A stretch of DNA of 64,000 bases, from contig WBMW01003829.1 in assembly GCA_013396635.1 (NCBI GenBank), positions 650,212-714,211 on the forward strand, written 5' to 3'. Shown piece by piece: positions 53,228 to 63,130 of this stretch (within the stretch, counting starts at the first letter, position 1; each line of letters begins with the position of its first letter). The stretch comes from Penelope pileata. Taxonomy: Eukaryota > Chordata > Aves > Galliformes > Cracidae. The position numbers and the translations under genes are program-made. Below the pieces are notes generated by a model. The model saw only the letters and a program-made list of their open reading frames with translations. It did not search any database and was not told the origin of the DNA.

Positions 53228-53257
53228 CCCCCCCCCCTCCCCCCCTTTTTTTTTTTT
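53228..53257. repeat. C10-T-C7-T12 polypyrimidine tract
   Basis: Thirty consecutive pyrimidines: a C10 run, one T, a C7 run, then T12, followed by AGG. The complementary strand reads G7-A-G10 after the A run, which fits a G-quadruplex motif with one-base loops. On the plus strand it also resembles a polypyrimidine tract ending in TAG. Run lengths in draft assemblies are unreliable here. Confidence 0.9.
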
Positions 53258-53766
53258 AGGCTTGATTGATCCAACAAGAAACATTCTCATCAAGAGAGAA
53301 CTATTTGCACAGGTCCCTCACAGCAATGTAGTTCTTCTGGAGCAGGAGAGAGCTGATTAAAGATAAAAACTGAATAAGCTGAAGAAATGCAGAACAAATC
53401 TTCTGCCCCTAACCTACCTTCTCTTTGGAGCTGCATGTTTTGGGATTTTGTGAATCAGGGAGGAAGTGCAGTGTGATTAAAGGAAGGAAATCAGCTGTTC
53501 AGATGGCCAAAATAACGCCAAAGAAAACAGATGAAAAGGTCAATAGAAGAAAGAAAGAATAGGTGCAATTAACATGTAGAAATAACAAATCATGGAAATG
53601 GGATGCTATAGTTTGCTGGTTGGAAGCAAACAGAATGAGAGGAAAAGATAACTTCTCCTTCCCTCCAGCTTGATGCACCTTCCAGTATTAGTTTCCTTTC
53701 AGAAAAATCTGAAGGTATTCTGGCATCCTGACACAGGTCTGTGTTTTCTGTTTTCTCACCCTTGTA

Positions 53767-54222
53767 TCACAAGATAATGTCCACTGCTGGGTCAATGCTA
53801 ACACAAAGATCAGTGTCACCGCTTTCAGAAGACCTCAGTTTGTGTAGTGAGAAAGACCTCTCGAAAATAATCTTTGAGTGGGTCTGAGCTGTTTTGAAAA
53901 TGGAACTGGTCAGGGTCTTGTCATGTTTGCTTGCTGGAAAACTGGCATTTGTTGCAGCAGGTTCATGGGCATCAACAGGTTCGTGAGCATCTTGTCACAG
54001 TGAAGATATGCTGTGATGCTCTTGGAAAAAATCGGTATTCTTAATGTAGATGATGTTCTGAAACATTTTTCAGTATAGAGCTTTTGTCTGTAGCTTCTTA
54101 GAAATATTTTGAAGTTCTTCTGTGCCACTGGCAATGCAGAGAGCCAGGTTCATCATGTTCTCTGTTTGGTGCTTCCTGGTCAACAAGAGACCAAAAGGTG
54201 GTTGCACTAACAGCTGGTGCTG
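53767..54222 (-). pseudogene. Possible degenerate coding remnant, unidentified
   Basis: On the minus strand, one frame from 54222 to the TGA at 53767-53769 runs 151 codons with only two internal stops (TGA at 54070-54072 and at 53995-53997). It reads as fairly ordinary protein: MMNLALCIASGTEELQNISK in the first part, MFQNIIYIKNTDFFQEHHS in the middle, then an AHEP repeat made by an 18-bp duplication, and KIIFERSFSLHKL near the end. An E-R-x-F-S string followed by scattered hydrophobic residues recalls the C-terminal region of hAT-type transposases, but the match is too short to assign. I recognise no protein family with confidence. Two stops in 151 codons is somewhat fewer than chance would give, but many frames were scanned, so it may be nothing. 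There is no poly(A) tail and no start codon can be chosen. Confidence 0.15.
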
Positions 54223-54810
54223 TCACCTCAGTGTGGTACATGGCCATCAAGCTGGGTTGTTTTTCCTTCTTGAAAGGTGTGCCAAGTCAAATTCTGGCTT
54301 CAGTCTTTTGGATTCAATCCCTCTTGTTCTTGAGGAGATGAAATTACTGCCTTGCACTAGTGAGTTTAGTCGTCACTGATGGAATAGCTGAAGCTCTGTT
54401 TTCTTGCCGAGATGCCATTTTTGCATATGAGTTGTAAACTGAGAGCTAAGTAAACCAGCTGGGCACCAACTGAATAGCAGGCAGCACGACAGGCTCACTG
54501 CTGGGACTGACGGTCAGAGCACACTGTCCGAAGATGTGCCCTCAGCTTCGCTACGTTTGAACGCCAAGCAGGGAACATCTGAACACCCTGCTAGGTACAG
54601 CTCTGAAGATGCACCGGAAACAGTTCTCTTTAATGGAGGGAAACTGTAATTAGTAGTTAGTTGTTTATTTGGTAGATGATTAATGTTCTGTCTTCTAGAT
54701 AGCCATTTCATACTTCTGATTGCATGCATAGCTTATTCTTAGCCATAGAAACCCAGGAACTGAGAGTTTGACATTGCCATCTCTGTGGCTTCATTTTCTG
54801 TATTTGCTTT

Positions 54811-54830
54811 TTATTTATTTATTTATTTAT
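54811..54830. repeat. (TTTA)5 tetranucleotide repeat
   Basis: Five uninterrupted units of four bases, with partial units on both sides. Probably length-polymorphic. Confidence 0.92.
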
Positions 54831-56514
54831 TATTTGCTAGTTTTTCAGATCTAATTCCATCCCATCTCTCTCCAGATACTCCTTATTAAAATAGTACCTT
54901 GTGAAGTGACAGGCACACAGAGACCTGAAAAAGAAACTAAGACTGAAGGTGCTGATAAAAGGCAATCAGCTGGAGAGAGCAAAGCATGAGGGATCAGATG
55001 TGATCTGTCTGGCATGTGCCTAATTAGCACGTGCCTCCAGGCTTGCAGCCAGGCAAGAGATGGGAGTTCACCAAGCAAGTTCGCTTGCTCTCTCTGCGCT
55101 GCTTTTCACACTCAGGGGAAAAAAAAAATAAAGGTGAAAAAAATATTCCCTAGGATGAGCAATAGGACCCTGAAAGAAGGTGTAGAAAACAAAAAGGCTT
55201 TGCTGGAGCACTGAAGCAGCTAATAAGGTAATTAGAACTGTGAAAAGTTGACAAAGCGCTAGACCAAGATGAATTACATCCCCAAATGGTAAAGGAAATG
55301 GATAAAGAACTAGAACAGCCTCCCTAAATGAACTTTTGACATGAACCCTCATTAACTGTAATAGGAGTTGCAGGTATGCCACAAAAAGTTTTTCTCCTTT
55401 TGAAGTGCAGAGCTTCCAAAGGAGTGGGAAGGTGGTTGACGTAATGTGTGCAGTTTACAAGGAAAACAAAGGAAAAAAAATAATACAGATATCTTTGCTA
55501 ACCAGGAGAAAAACTGGGGAGAGAGGAAGTTGCTAAAAGTTGAAGAGATTTATTTGCTAAGTGTGGTTGAACTGCCACTGGAATAGTGAAAAGTCCAAAG
55601 TTAAGTAGAAGTGTTTCCATTCTCAGTTTATCTGGAATTGGCTGCAATGAAATTATCATCCACATAATTTGTGCTCTTTAGAGTAGGGGCTGTCTTGCAG
55701 CGTGTTTGTGTTGGACCTAGCTGAAGACAGCACTGAGTGCTGCATGGGTCTCCAGTCACTGCTGGGGTACAGATAATAAGAATCCTATCCATCCTTGCAG
55801 CTTTTCCTGACGTACTTTAGGTCTGATGCACCTCTCCTTTCCTGCCCATCACCTTGCTGTTATTTGGTATAAAAACAAAAAAAGCTGTAAAAAATTCAGA
55901 AGTATATATCTGTAGTGGTGCTACCACTTGCTGCCCTTCAAGGGTGGCAATTGAACAGGGGAGGCCTTGGTTGGAGTCAGAATCCATACTTCATTTTTGC
56001 CTTCCCTGAAAATAGTTTATGGACTTGTTAAGGTACATCGTTTCCAGCACTTGTCTTTATGTTTTTCTTTTCCTTCTAAGTGAGCACTTTAAACCAACTG
56101 GATTGTTTCTGTTCTGAAAAAATGAGGGACTTCACTTTTTTTTTTTAATACTGTATTTTATTTTTATCTGTAACGTGATCATTGCTTCATAAAAGTGCAA
56201 GACCGTGCTACACTTCAATTCCTTGCACATCTCCTGCATAAGCACAGTTTAAAAATACTTCATCCAGTTAATATAAGGGTAACACTGAAAATAGCAGAAT
56301 GAGGATAATATCTACATATTTCCTACTGGCATCAGGCATTTCCATAGTGAATTGCCCTCATGGATGTATGTTCTTCTCTCCTGACCTGATTTTGTTCTTT
56401 TTTTGATGTGGCAAAATAGACCTTAGACTCTTTGCAAAATGATGGATATCTTCAGTGCAGCAGAGTGAATGAAGGCTTTTGCATTTTAGTGTTATCAAAG
56501 TAGATTCAGCCTCA

Positions 56515-56575
56515 TTAAGATGAATGGGAAGACTCCCATTGATTTCAGTAGAGTTGATTCAGGCTCATATCCTCA
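56515..56575. repeat. Possible ancient interspersed repeat tail
   Basis: The string TCCCATTGATTTCAGT, with a nearby GTTGATTCAGGC, resembles a short sequence that I recall as widespread in old repeats of sauropsid genomes. The ATGGGA at 56524-56529 and TCCCAT at 56534-56539 form a small inverted repeat, which is also typical of that sequence. Similar shorter strings occur at about 25936, 26583, 32013 and 32746. Family assignment is not possible from sequence alone. Confidence 0.3.
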
Positions 56576-57074
56576 ATTTAATGAAAAACATTATCCACAT
56601 GACTCTCATTAACTCTGTTTGCAAAACAGACAGCAAGATATGACTCCAAATTTCTTCCGAGACATACTATGATGATAATGATTATCCTGTAGAGCAGACA
56701 AATGTACTTCGTGTTTAGAAGAGGATCGTTTACTGCCTGAGTTTTGCCATGTATATTTTCACATTACACCTGTTTTCCTCTTAGAGAATAATTTACTTGC
56801 TGAATGCATGGGGAAAAAGTAATTTCAGTCTTTTTCTGTTGTTCGTTTCTTGAGTTCAAACTGCTGGTTTGGTCCCAGGTTCAGCACACCTCACTGGGGT
56901 TACCCAGCTGGCTGATGGCAGGGCCATGTTGTTGGCAGCAGCTCACACCCTGGACTATAGCTGCTGTCGATCCAGAGGATGTGTTTCATTGAAGAAGGGC
57001 TTCCACTTTAGCTGTGGGGGGAGACATGCTTTGTTTGTGCCATGAAGGCATCCTCAGAGCTGCTGCTGCGGGCG

Positions 57075-57096
57075 CCCATCTGAAAGCGCAGATGGG
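57075..57096. repeat. Perfect inverted repeat with paired E-box halves
   Basis: CCCATCTG at 57075-57082 is complementary to CAGATGGG at 57089-57096, with a 6-base loop containing CpG. Each arm holds a CATCTG/CAGATG E-box. It lies in the only obvious CpG cluster of this part of the window (about 57066-57140). Confidence 0.7.
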
Positions 57097-58616
57097 GGAA
57101 TACGCTCGCATGGCCGAGGGTCTGTGGCTCGCAGCAGTGCCTGGGCAGGGGGCTGTGCTGCCCTGCACTGGGGCAAAAAGCAAATGAGTCACCTCTTGGA
57201 TTTTATTTTTAACGTTTTCTTATCGGAACGGTGACCATTGCACGCTTTTGGGAAAGCTACTGTAATACTTCATTGTGATTGTTTAGTGGTAGGAAATGTC
57301 ATTTCCTTGCATTTTTTTAACCTTGTGAACTCATTGAAAAAAGTGACTCGTAGCAGGAGGGCAAGATGCCAAGGCACAATCAGCTAACACAAAGGAAACT
57401 ACATTTGGATGGGCAATATGATAAACCTAGTCTCGTTGAAATCAGTGGTGAAATTCTCCTTGATGTCAGAGGTGCTGTTATTTTCTTTTAGATGTCCGTA
57501 ACTCCTGCGGTGTTGTGCTTACAGCCCTGAGCCTCTTTGTATTTGATTTTTCATTTCAAGTCCTGGTTTCTTCAGTCCTGTGATCCTGCAGCAGTCAGGT
57601 TTGTTTGTGTTCAGAAAGGAATATTCCTTGCCATTTTAGTTGAAAAGAAAACTTCTAAGTAGTTACAAAACAAACAATAAGGGAAACAACAGGGAAGCTG
57701 AAATGCATTATGTTTTAAAATCATAAAATACATAGGCTTGTTTGAAGCTTTTCTTGGTATTGATGGACACAAATATAAAATGAGGTGTCATGCAGATGGA
57801 GCCCTGCGTGTGTAGGTGTTGATGGTGGAGGGGGAGAATACCCCAAACCAGTATTTTTTTCTAGCTAGCTGAAATGACACTGGAGAATTTAAATAATAAC
57901 ATAAAAAAGTGATGTACCAACTTGACAGTACTGAGCTATGATTAAAAACAGATCACATGGCTTTGAAGGCAGCAGACTCCTCCAACACCGCAGCTCTGCC
58001 AGCTTCAGGCTTTGCAGATATGTGCAGGGCCCATTGGTCTTTGCTGATGGATGTTTTGATTGTCATGGGATCCCTCAATTTGTCTCTGCAAAGGGAGGAG
58101 ATACGATATGGGTTGCATGTCCTGATGTCTTATTTTGAAGTGATTGCCAAACGTTCTCTTCAAAGGTGATATATTTTAAGTTGCTTTCCTCTGAGCTTTA
58201 TTTTTGTTTGTTTTGGGTCTTCTGTGTACATGAGAAGGATGGAGTTGGGTGAGATAGAGAGGGGCAGCTTATATTTATTTTTTTGCCACCAAAATAATTA
58301 TTTTTTTCTCCCTTGTGGCTAAATAGCAAGCTGTCAGATGCTGGGGTAAGTTGAAGCTGACAGGCCATGACATGCACCATTGTTTCAAACAAAACAAAAG
58401 TATTTTTTCATGGTGTTTTTAAGCTCAAGTACAATTTAAAATTAGCCCCCAAATTATTTTGGCTTGGCTGGTCAGGAGAAGACCAATGTGAATTCCCCCC
58501 CACTCAGAATTCAAGCACAGCCCCATGTAGTCACTTCTCTGTGCACTACAGACAAGGTCAGGTGCTGACAGCAGGGAATTTGTGGGGAAATAAGGAAATA
58601 AGCACTAACTCTGAGA

Positions 58617-58643
58617 GGGGTGGGGGGAGGAGGGGGGAAAAGG
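58617..58643 (+). other. G-quadruplex motif
   Basis: Four G runs (GGGG, GGGGGG, GGGGGG, GGG) are separated by loops of 1, 4 and 4 bases, satisfying the standard G3+N1-7 rule on the plus strand. It sits in a purine-rich segment (about 58600-58690) that ends where the CR1 fragment begins. Confidence 0.8.
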
Positions 58644-58691
58644 GCAGATGGAAGTAAATGACCTTCTTTTGAGAAGCAGAAAGGAGAAAAT

Positions 58692-58790
58692 AGGCTGCCC
58701 AGGGCCCCATCCAACCTGGCCTTGAGTGCCTCCAGGGACTGGGCACCCACAGCTCTCTGGGCAGCCTCAATGAACCTGAGCATTTCTTTT
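58692..58790 (-). mobile_element. CR1 internal fragment
   Basis: The plus strand reads as antisense CR1: AGGCTGCCCAGGGCCCCATC, CAACCTGGCCTTGAGTGCC, TCCAGGGACTGGGCACCCAC and CTCTCTGGGCAGCC. On the minus strand the ORF2 C-terminal block is still readable (AVGAQSLEALKARLDGALGS). The usual 3'-terminal 70-odd bases are absent, so the copy is cut on both sides, and the edge near 58790 is approximate. It is dead, and it abuts a purine-rich, G-quadruplex-forming segment. Confidence 0.88.
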
Positions 58791-60173
58791 TGGTCAGTGA
58801 GCATCCTGAGCCTGCAGTAACAGTACATGGGGTTTGTGTGAGGGAAGGAGACTTTATCTGCATACGGGGTCATTTGTGAAACCCTAGCCTTGTGCACGCA
58901 AACCCAGCACCAGGTCTGTGCGCTTGAAGTTGCTGGCGGAGTGCATTATTGCGGTGTATCCGGTGACACGAGCGCTTGCCAGCAAATCCCTTCGACTGCT
59001 CTAACTGCTTTAAAGTGAAATTGAACCTCAAAGCATCACCACCCAAATGGAGACTCTACAGCTGCTTAAAGGTCTCTTTTGAAGGTAACAAAACCACCCC
59101 ACAGCAATGTTGCTACTGCTGTAAGCCTCCTCAGTCAACCGAGGCAGAGCAGAATTTGCAAAATGTGTGTTGCACCCGAATTCAGGCACCTGTCGCTGGG
59201 AACACAGCCACCACGAGCCTGCCCTTCTCCTATATATCCCAGGAATGGGAATATTGAAAGGGGGAGATGAACTCACAGCAAGGGAATGGCAGATGAATGG
59301 AAGCAGGAGCTCCAGATCGCAAGATGTGAGCACCCACACGTAGTCAGCACAGCTACTGCACTTCAAGGAGTGCCAGTCTGCTACTTTCAACAAATGCCTG
59401 GTTCTTAATTGCTCATTGAACCTTTTTTGGATTTTTAGACCCTACCCATGTATATAGAGTGGTGTTGTGTTTAGTATTAAATTGTATAAATACATGCTTA
59501 GCATTAACCTTCAGTTTAGCATTGTCTTATTACAGCTCTTTTTGCTTAAGAGTGAACCCAAAAGTACCATTCTGTTGCTCAGATGGCAGCACCTAGGCTG
59601 GTCCTGCCTCTGCCTTAATTCTGTTCTGCTGGAGGCCATCAGGAAGTTGTGCACAACCTTCCCTGAACCACCAGCAGCAGCTGAATGTGCCAGCCTGTGC
59701 CACACGGGGACAGGGGACAGTAGCAACCAGCCCAGCTCCATGTGTTTCTTATGCCATCGGCTCAGGAGTGTGCATGGAGGAGAAATGTGTGGGCCGCTTC
59801 TGGCTATTTGATGTGTTGTAAAGGTGGCTTTCACGAGAGAGCACATTGTCCCTTCTGTAAATGTGTGCCAAGCTTGGAACAGACAAGTGGTAGTTTGGCT
59901 AGGAACAGGCAAACCTGAGGAGGAAATGCCAGGAAACCTCTTGGAGAGACGAGAGGGATGTGAATCGGGTTGCCACGGTGCTGGTGGGTGGGCAGCTCCT
60001 GCCTGCAGGGCTGGGGTGCTGGCTGGGCACGGAGACTGCCTGGCCCGTACTGATTCCTCAGCATTTCCTATCTGCAGCGCACTAGAAGAATTTCACCTTT
60101 TTGTTATTTTTTTTTTTAACCATAGCTAGAGACTTCTTAATTACAAAGAGCAAAATTGAAACAAAGGGAATAG

Positions 60174-60191
60174 TTGTCCCACGTGGGACAA
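60174..60191. promoter_or_regulatory. 18-bp perfect palindrome centred on CACGTG
   Basis: TTGTCCCACGTGGGACAA is exactly self-complementary with no spacer. The centre is the canonical E-box CACGTG bound by MYC/MAX, USF and CLOCK-type bHLH dimers. The symmetry is seen directly; binding is inference. Confidence 0.45.
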
Positions 60192-61583
60192 TGACACTCT
60201 GCCCACAGCAAGTGGATACCAAATGGAGATTGGGTGCGGTAGCAGGATTCCCTAGAAACAATACCTGTTTTTATCTTCAGTAAGCTCTCTGCTGTAAGAG
60301 CAAAAACTCTGCAGTTTTAAAAGAGGGAACCATGATGTTCAGGTGGGGCGAGGCAGAGAGCCCTTGGCAGGGGGAACTGGGGCATGGCAGGGCAGCCAGC
60401 ACCCTGCTGTCACTGAGTGCCGGCCCGAGGAACCCACTGGGTAGATCTAGGAATCTCTGTACAGCACTGTGCTACTGAATCCCTTCCCGTCCTTGCCAGG
60501 TAGCATGATTTTCCCCAGTTTTGATTGCTGTCATCCCTGCAGAAGCCTGGTGTATGGTACTGAGCTGTGCTGCTGCTCTTGGTGTAGCAGCCCTGAAGTT
60601 GTTAGTGGGGTGGTGTGCGTCCCTGCGGTGTTTCACTCAGATTGTGAAAACTGTGTGATGTCTGACCCTTCATCTTCAGGTGGGATGTGCAAAGAAAGAT
60701 ATTAAAACAGGGTTTAAAAGTTATCCTTTGTCTTTGGTTAGAGGTGTGGCTCAGAACAGAACGTGTGTGTTGATACTGCAGTCAGTGCAGAGCAAAATGA
60801 CATTACTGAAGCTTTTTTTGGCCTGCCACTATCCATTTACAGTACTTGTGTTGCTGTGCTGGCTTGGAGATAGATGCTCAAAGTGCAGCTTTGCCAAAGT
60901 TCCTCTGTCCTTCAAGAGCCGTAGCAGGATACGTAAGTCATACAAGCTCGTTCCGCAGAGGAATTATTTTTGGCTGCCTTCCTCCATTAGCATCACCACC
61001 ACTTATACAATTTATTCCAGTGGGAGCTGTGCAACTCCCACACTTAGTGCATTTGCAAATTCCAGCCTGAAGCTCGCTGTTACCACTAGCTTGAAGACAC
61101 TTGCAAAAAGGAGCATGGTGTGGTGAAGGCAGGGGAGGTGCATCGAGCCGTGGCTACTTGCAAAGAGCCCTGAAAGCAGCAAGTGCAGGGCTTTGTTACG
61201 TGTCTTGTGTTGGATAGGGAAACTGCTATGGTTCTTTCTCCCCTTCTCCTTTTCACCTTTCTGTACAAAAAGTTTTGGCCATCCCAGGAGCAGAGGAGGG
61301 AAGCAGGGGTGCAGCTGGGCAGTAAGCTACAACGTGGCTAATGTGCCCTTGGCTCACCTGAGCTCAGGGCCTGTGGCTGTTTTCATGGCTTCATGCAATG
61401 AGAGGTGATGGCAGCTTACTGCGAGTTGTGCTGGGGAGCAGCACGGCCGGCCAGGCTCCTCTGAGCCCCACCACTGCACACCTGCACTGAGAGAGGGGAG
61501 GGTTACCCCCTCCCTGCTCATGTGGTCTCAGAGGTTGTTTGCAACAGCTCTGCTTAAAGTGTGGTCACACAGGGCTCGGGTGA

Positions 61584-61597
61584 TTTTTTTTTTTTTT
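61584..61597. repeat. T14 homopolymer
   Basis: Uninterrupted run of 14 T, the first of four long homopolymers within 570 bases. Confidence 0.92.
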
Positions 61598-61968
61598 CCT
61601 GAGCAAGAAGTGTGATGGCAGTTCTGTGCTGCGTGGTGCTACAAGTGGGATTTCACAAGCGCAGGTCCAGGTAGCAACCTGTCTCTGTCAATTAGCTTCA
61701 TTGTAAACGTAGATGTTGAGTTACTGAAGGAGATGTGAAAAAAGTCTTGAACCACAGTGGAGATTTTCAGCGCTCGCCTGCCGTGTCCCTTCGGCTTACA
61801 GAGCTGTGTTGCAGCACTGCTGCTAGGAATGGCACTTGGTACTGACTGCTGGTATTGTTCTCCTGTATCTTGCATCTGCATCACTAAGTAAAGGAGCTTT
61901 AAATAATTATGTGGTGAAGTCCTATCTGGACTTGATGATTAGACTGAGACACTGCAGTAGAAGCAACC

Positions 61969-61984
61969 AAAAAAAAAAAAAAAA
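61969..61984. repeat. A16 homopolymer
   Basis: Uninterrupted run of 16 A after AAGCAACC. No retrocopy body is recognised upstream. Confidence 0.92.
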
Positions 61985-62074
61985 GCATAATCATAAATAA
62001 TAGACATTGGCTGGATCTGCCAAAACCCGCAGTAAAAAGTCTTGCCTCGAGTCTTATTCCTGGCATACAGATTT

Positions 62075-62087
62075 AAAAAAAAAAAAA
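62075..62087. repeat. A13 homopolymer running into an assembly gap
   Basis: Thirteen A bases lead directly into the N run, so the true length is unknown. Confidence 0.92.
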
Positions 62088-62095
62088 NNNNNNNN
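62088..62095. other. Assembly gap (8 N)
   Basis: Eight unknown bases directly after an A13 run. This is an assembly or base-calling failure at a homopolymer, not biology. The true length of the missing sequence cannot be taken from the N count. Confidence 0.98.
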
Positions 62096-62138
62096 AGTAT
62101 AAATCGAACTGCCATGCATCAGCATTTGTCAGCTAGGA

Positions 62139-62152
62139 TTTTTTTTTTTTTT
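62139..62152. repeat. T14 homopolymer
   Basis: Fourteen T bases followed by CTTTATTTCTC. Together with the A13 run before the gap, this could form an inverted A/T pair across about 50 bases. Confidence 0.92.
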
Positions 62153-62814
62153 CTTTATTTCTCTTGCTGGAGCTCATCTGGATCCCTAAGGTAGAGGCAA
62201 GCTTCTGAAAACATGCAGCTAGGCATAGCTCAGGCAGCACTTCTGCACGCAGTAGAAGTCCTGGTTGCCTAACACAGAGATTTTTATTTTTGTTTGAAGT
62301 AAGAGTGCAGTATGGGTACCCAAGCTAACACTTGCTGTTCATCTTTTGGCTGAGAATCAGCACTTTGGCTTTAGTGACTGTTGTTGATTTGGGCTTGTAG
62401 ATTGTCCCAGAGGTTGCAGCTGGAGCACGTAAGCAGCTGTAGTAAGGACAGGAGCTCTGCAGGGTGCCTGAGCTCTCCTCTGGCAGATTCTGCCATACAC
62501 GTGAGGAATGCTTCCCACTTGGTGTCTCCTTAGCCCAGCAGCCAACCCTCTTTGGTGACCAATGCAGCCAAAAGCCCCAAGTGCGCTCAGCCGTGTGCCG
62601 CAGGCCAGCGTGGCCACTGGGGCTGAGCTGCAAGGGGGGATCCACCGCTCTGCTGGCAAGCGATGCTGTTATTCCTCAGACAGGAGCCTGCCTTCAGCCT
62701 CTGCTCAGAGCCGGGATGGAGTTGAGGGAGAACAAAGTGCGGAGGAGTCTCAGTGACAGTGCAGGTGGTGCTGTGAATTAAGGCTATAATCTGCAGAGGA
62801 GTAGCTGCCATTGT
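62153..62814. other. Non-coding stretch, no gene recognised
   Basis: Unique sequence with a GC-richer patch (about 62400-62740). Open frames of about 100 codons occur on both strands there and none has a recognisable domain. Confidence 0.7.
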
Positions 62815-63130
62815 TTATGCGGGTCCTTGGGGGATAAGTGTGAAATTATAAATGAAGATTGCAGTCTGATTTATATATGTAGTTTCTGTAATGTATTTCT
62901 GTGGTGCTGCAGAGCTAATTATAGATGACTATAAATATGCTGTTGCAAACCTTTTAAACATTTATTTTAGTGCTCTTGAGGAAGCCAGTACCAAGTTTAG
63001 TAGGCTATACTGAATTATTGACCTAACAAATTATAACTGCGGTCTGCTGCACGGTATTGACATTGCAGATTGTAATGTCGTCTTTAGAAGTCATTATGAA
63101 ATTTAATTCGGGGCATGTTGAACTTTGAGA
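62815..63130. promoter_or_regulatory. Candidate conserved enhancer-like element
   Basis: Of all stretches here this has the strongest enhancer-like texture: AT-rich, repeat-free, and dense in homeodomain cores (GCTAATTATAG near 62914, AAATTATAAATG near 62845, TTTAATTCGG near 63102). It also has a MEF2-like CTATAAATAT near 62931, a nuclear-receptor half site TGACCT near 63020 and a RUNX-like TGCGGT near 63039. No coding frame is sustained. Conservation and activity are not visible from one sequence. Confidence 0.35.

Larger units (their letters stand above)
53258..58616. other. Non-coding stretch, no intact gene
   Basis: Mostly unique sequence. It contains the degenerate minus-strand frame at 53767-54222, (TTTA)5 at 54811-54830, a T11 run at 56136-56146, a possible ancient repeat tail at 56515-56575 and a small CpG-bearing patch at 57060-57140. 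No intact gene is recognised. Confidence 0.7.
58801..62074. other. Non-coding stretch, no gene recognised
   Basis: The sequence is unique. It includes a T11 run followed by AACCATAG (60107-60124, acceptor-like but with no coding block), the 18-bp palindrome at 60174-60191, a GC-richer patch at about 59940-60060 and homopolymer runs near the right edge. Open frames up to 148 codons (60680-61126, plus strand) show no recognisable domain. Confidence 0.7.

Noticed and set aside
60107..60200. Acceptor-like T11 plus AACCATAG
   Set aside because: No sustained coding block or matching donor follows.
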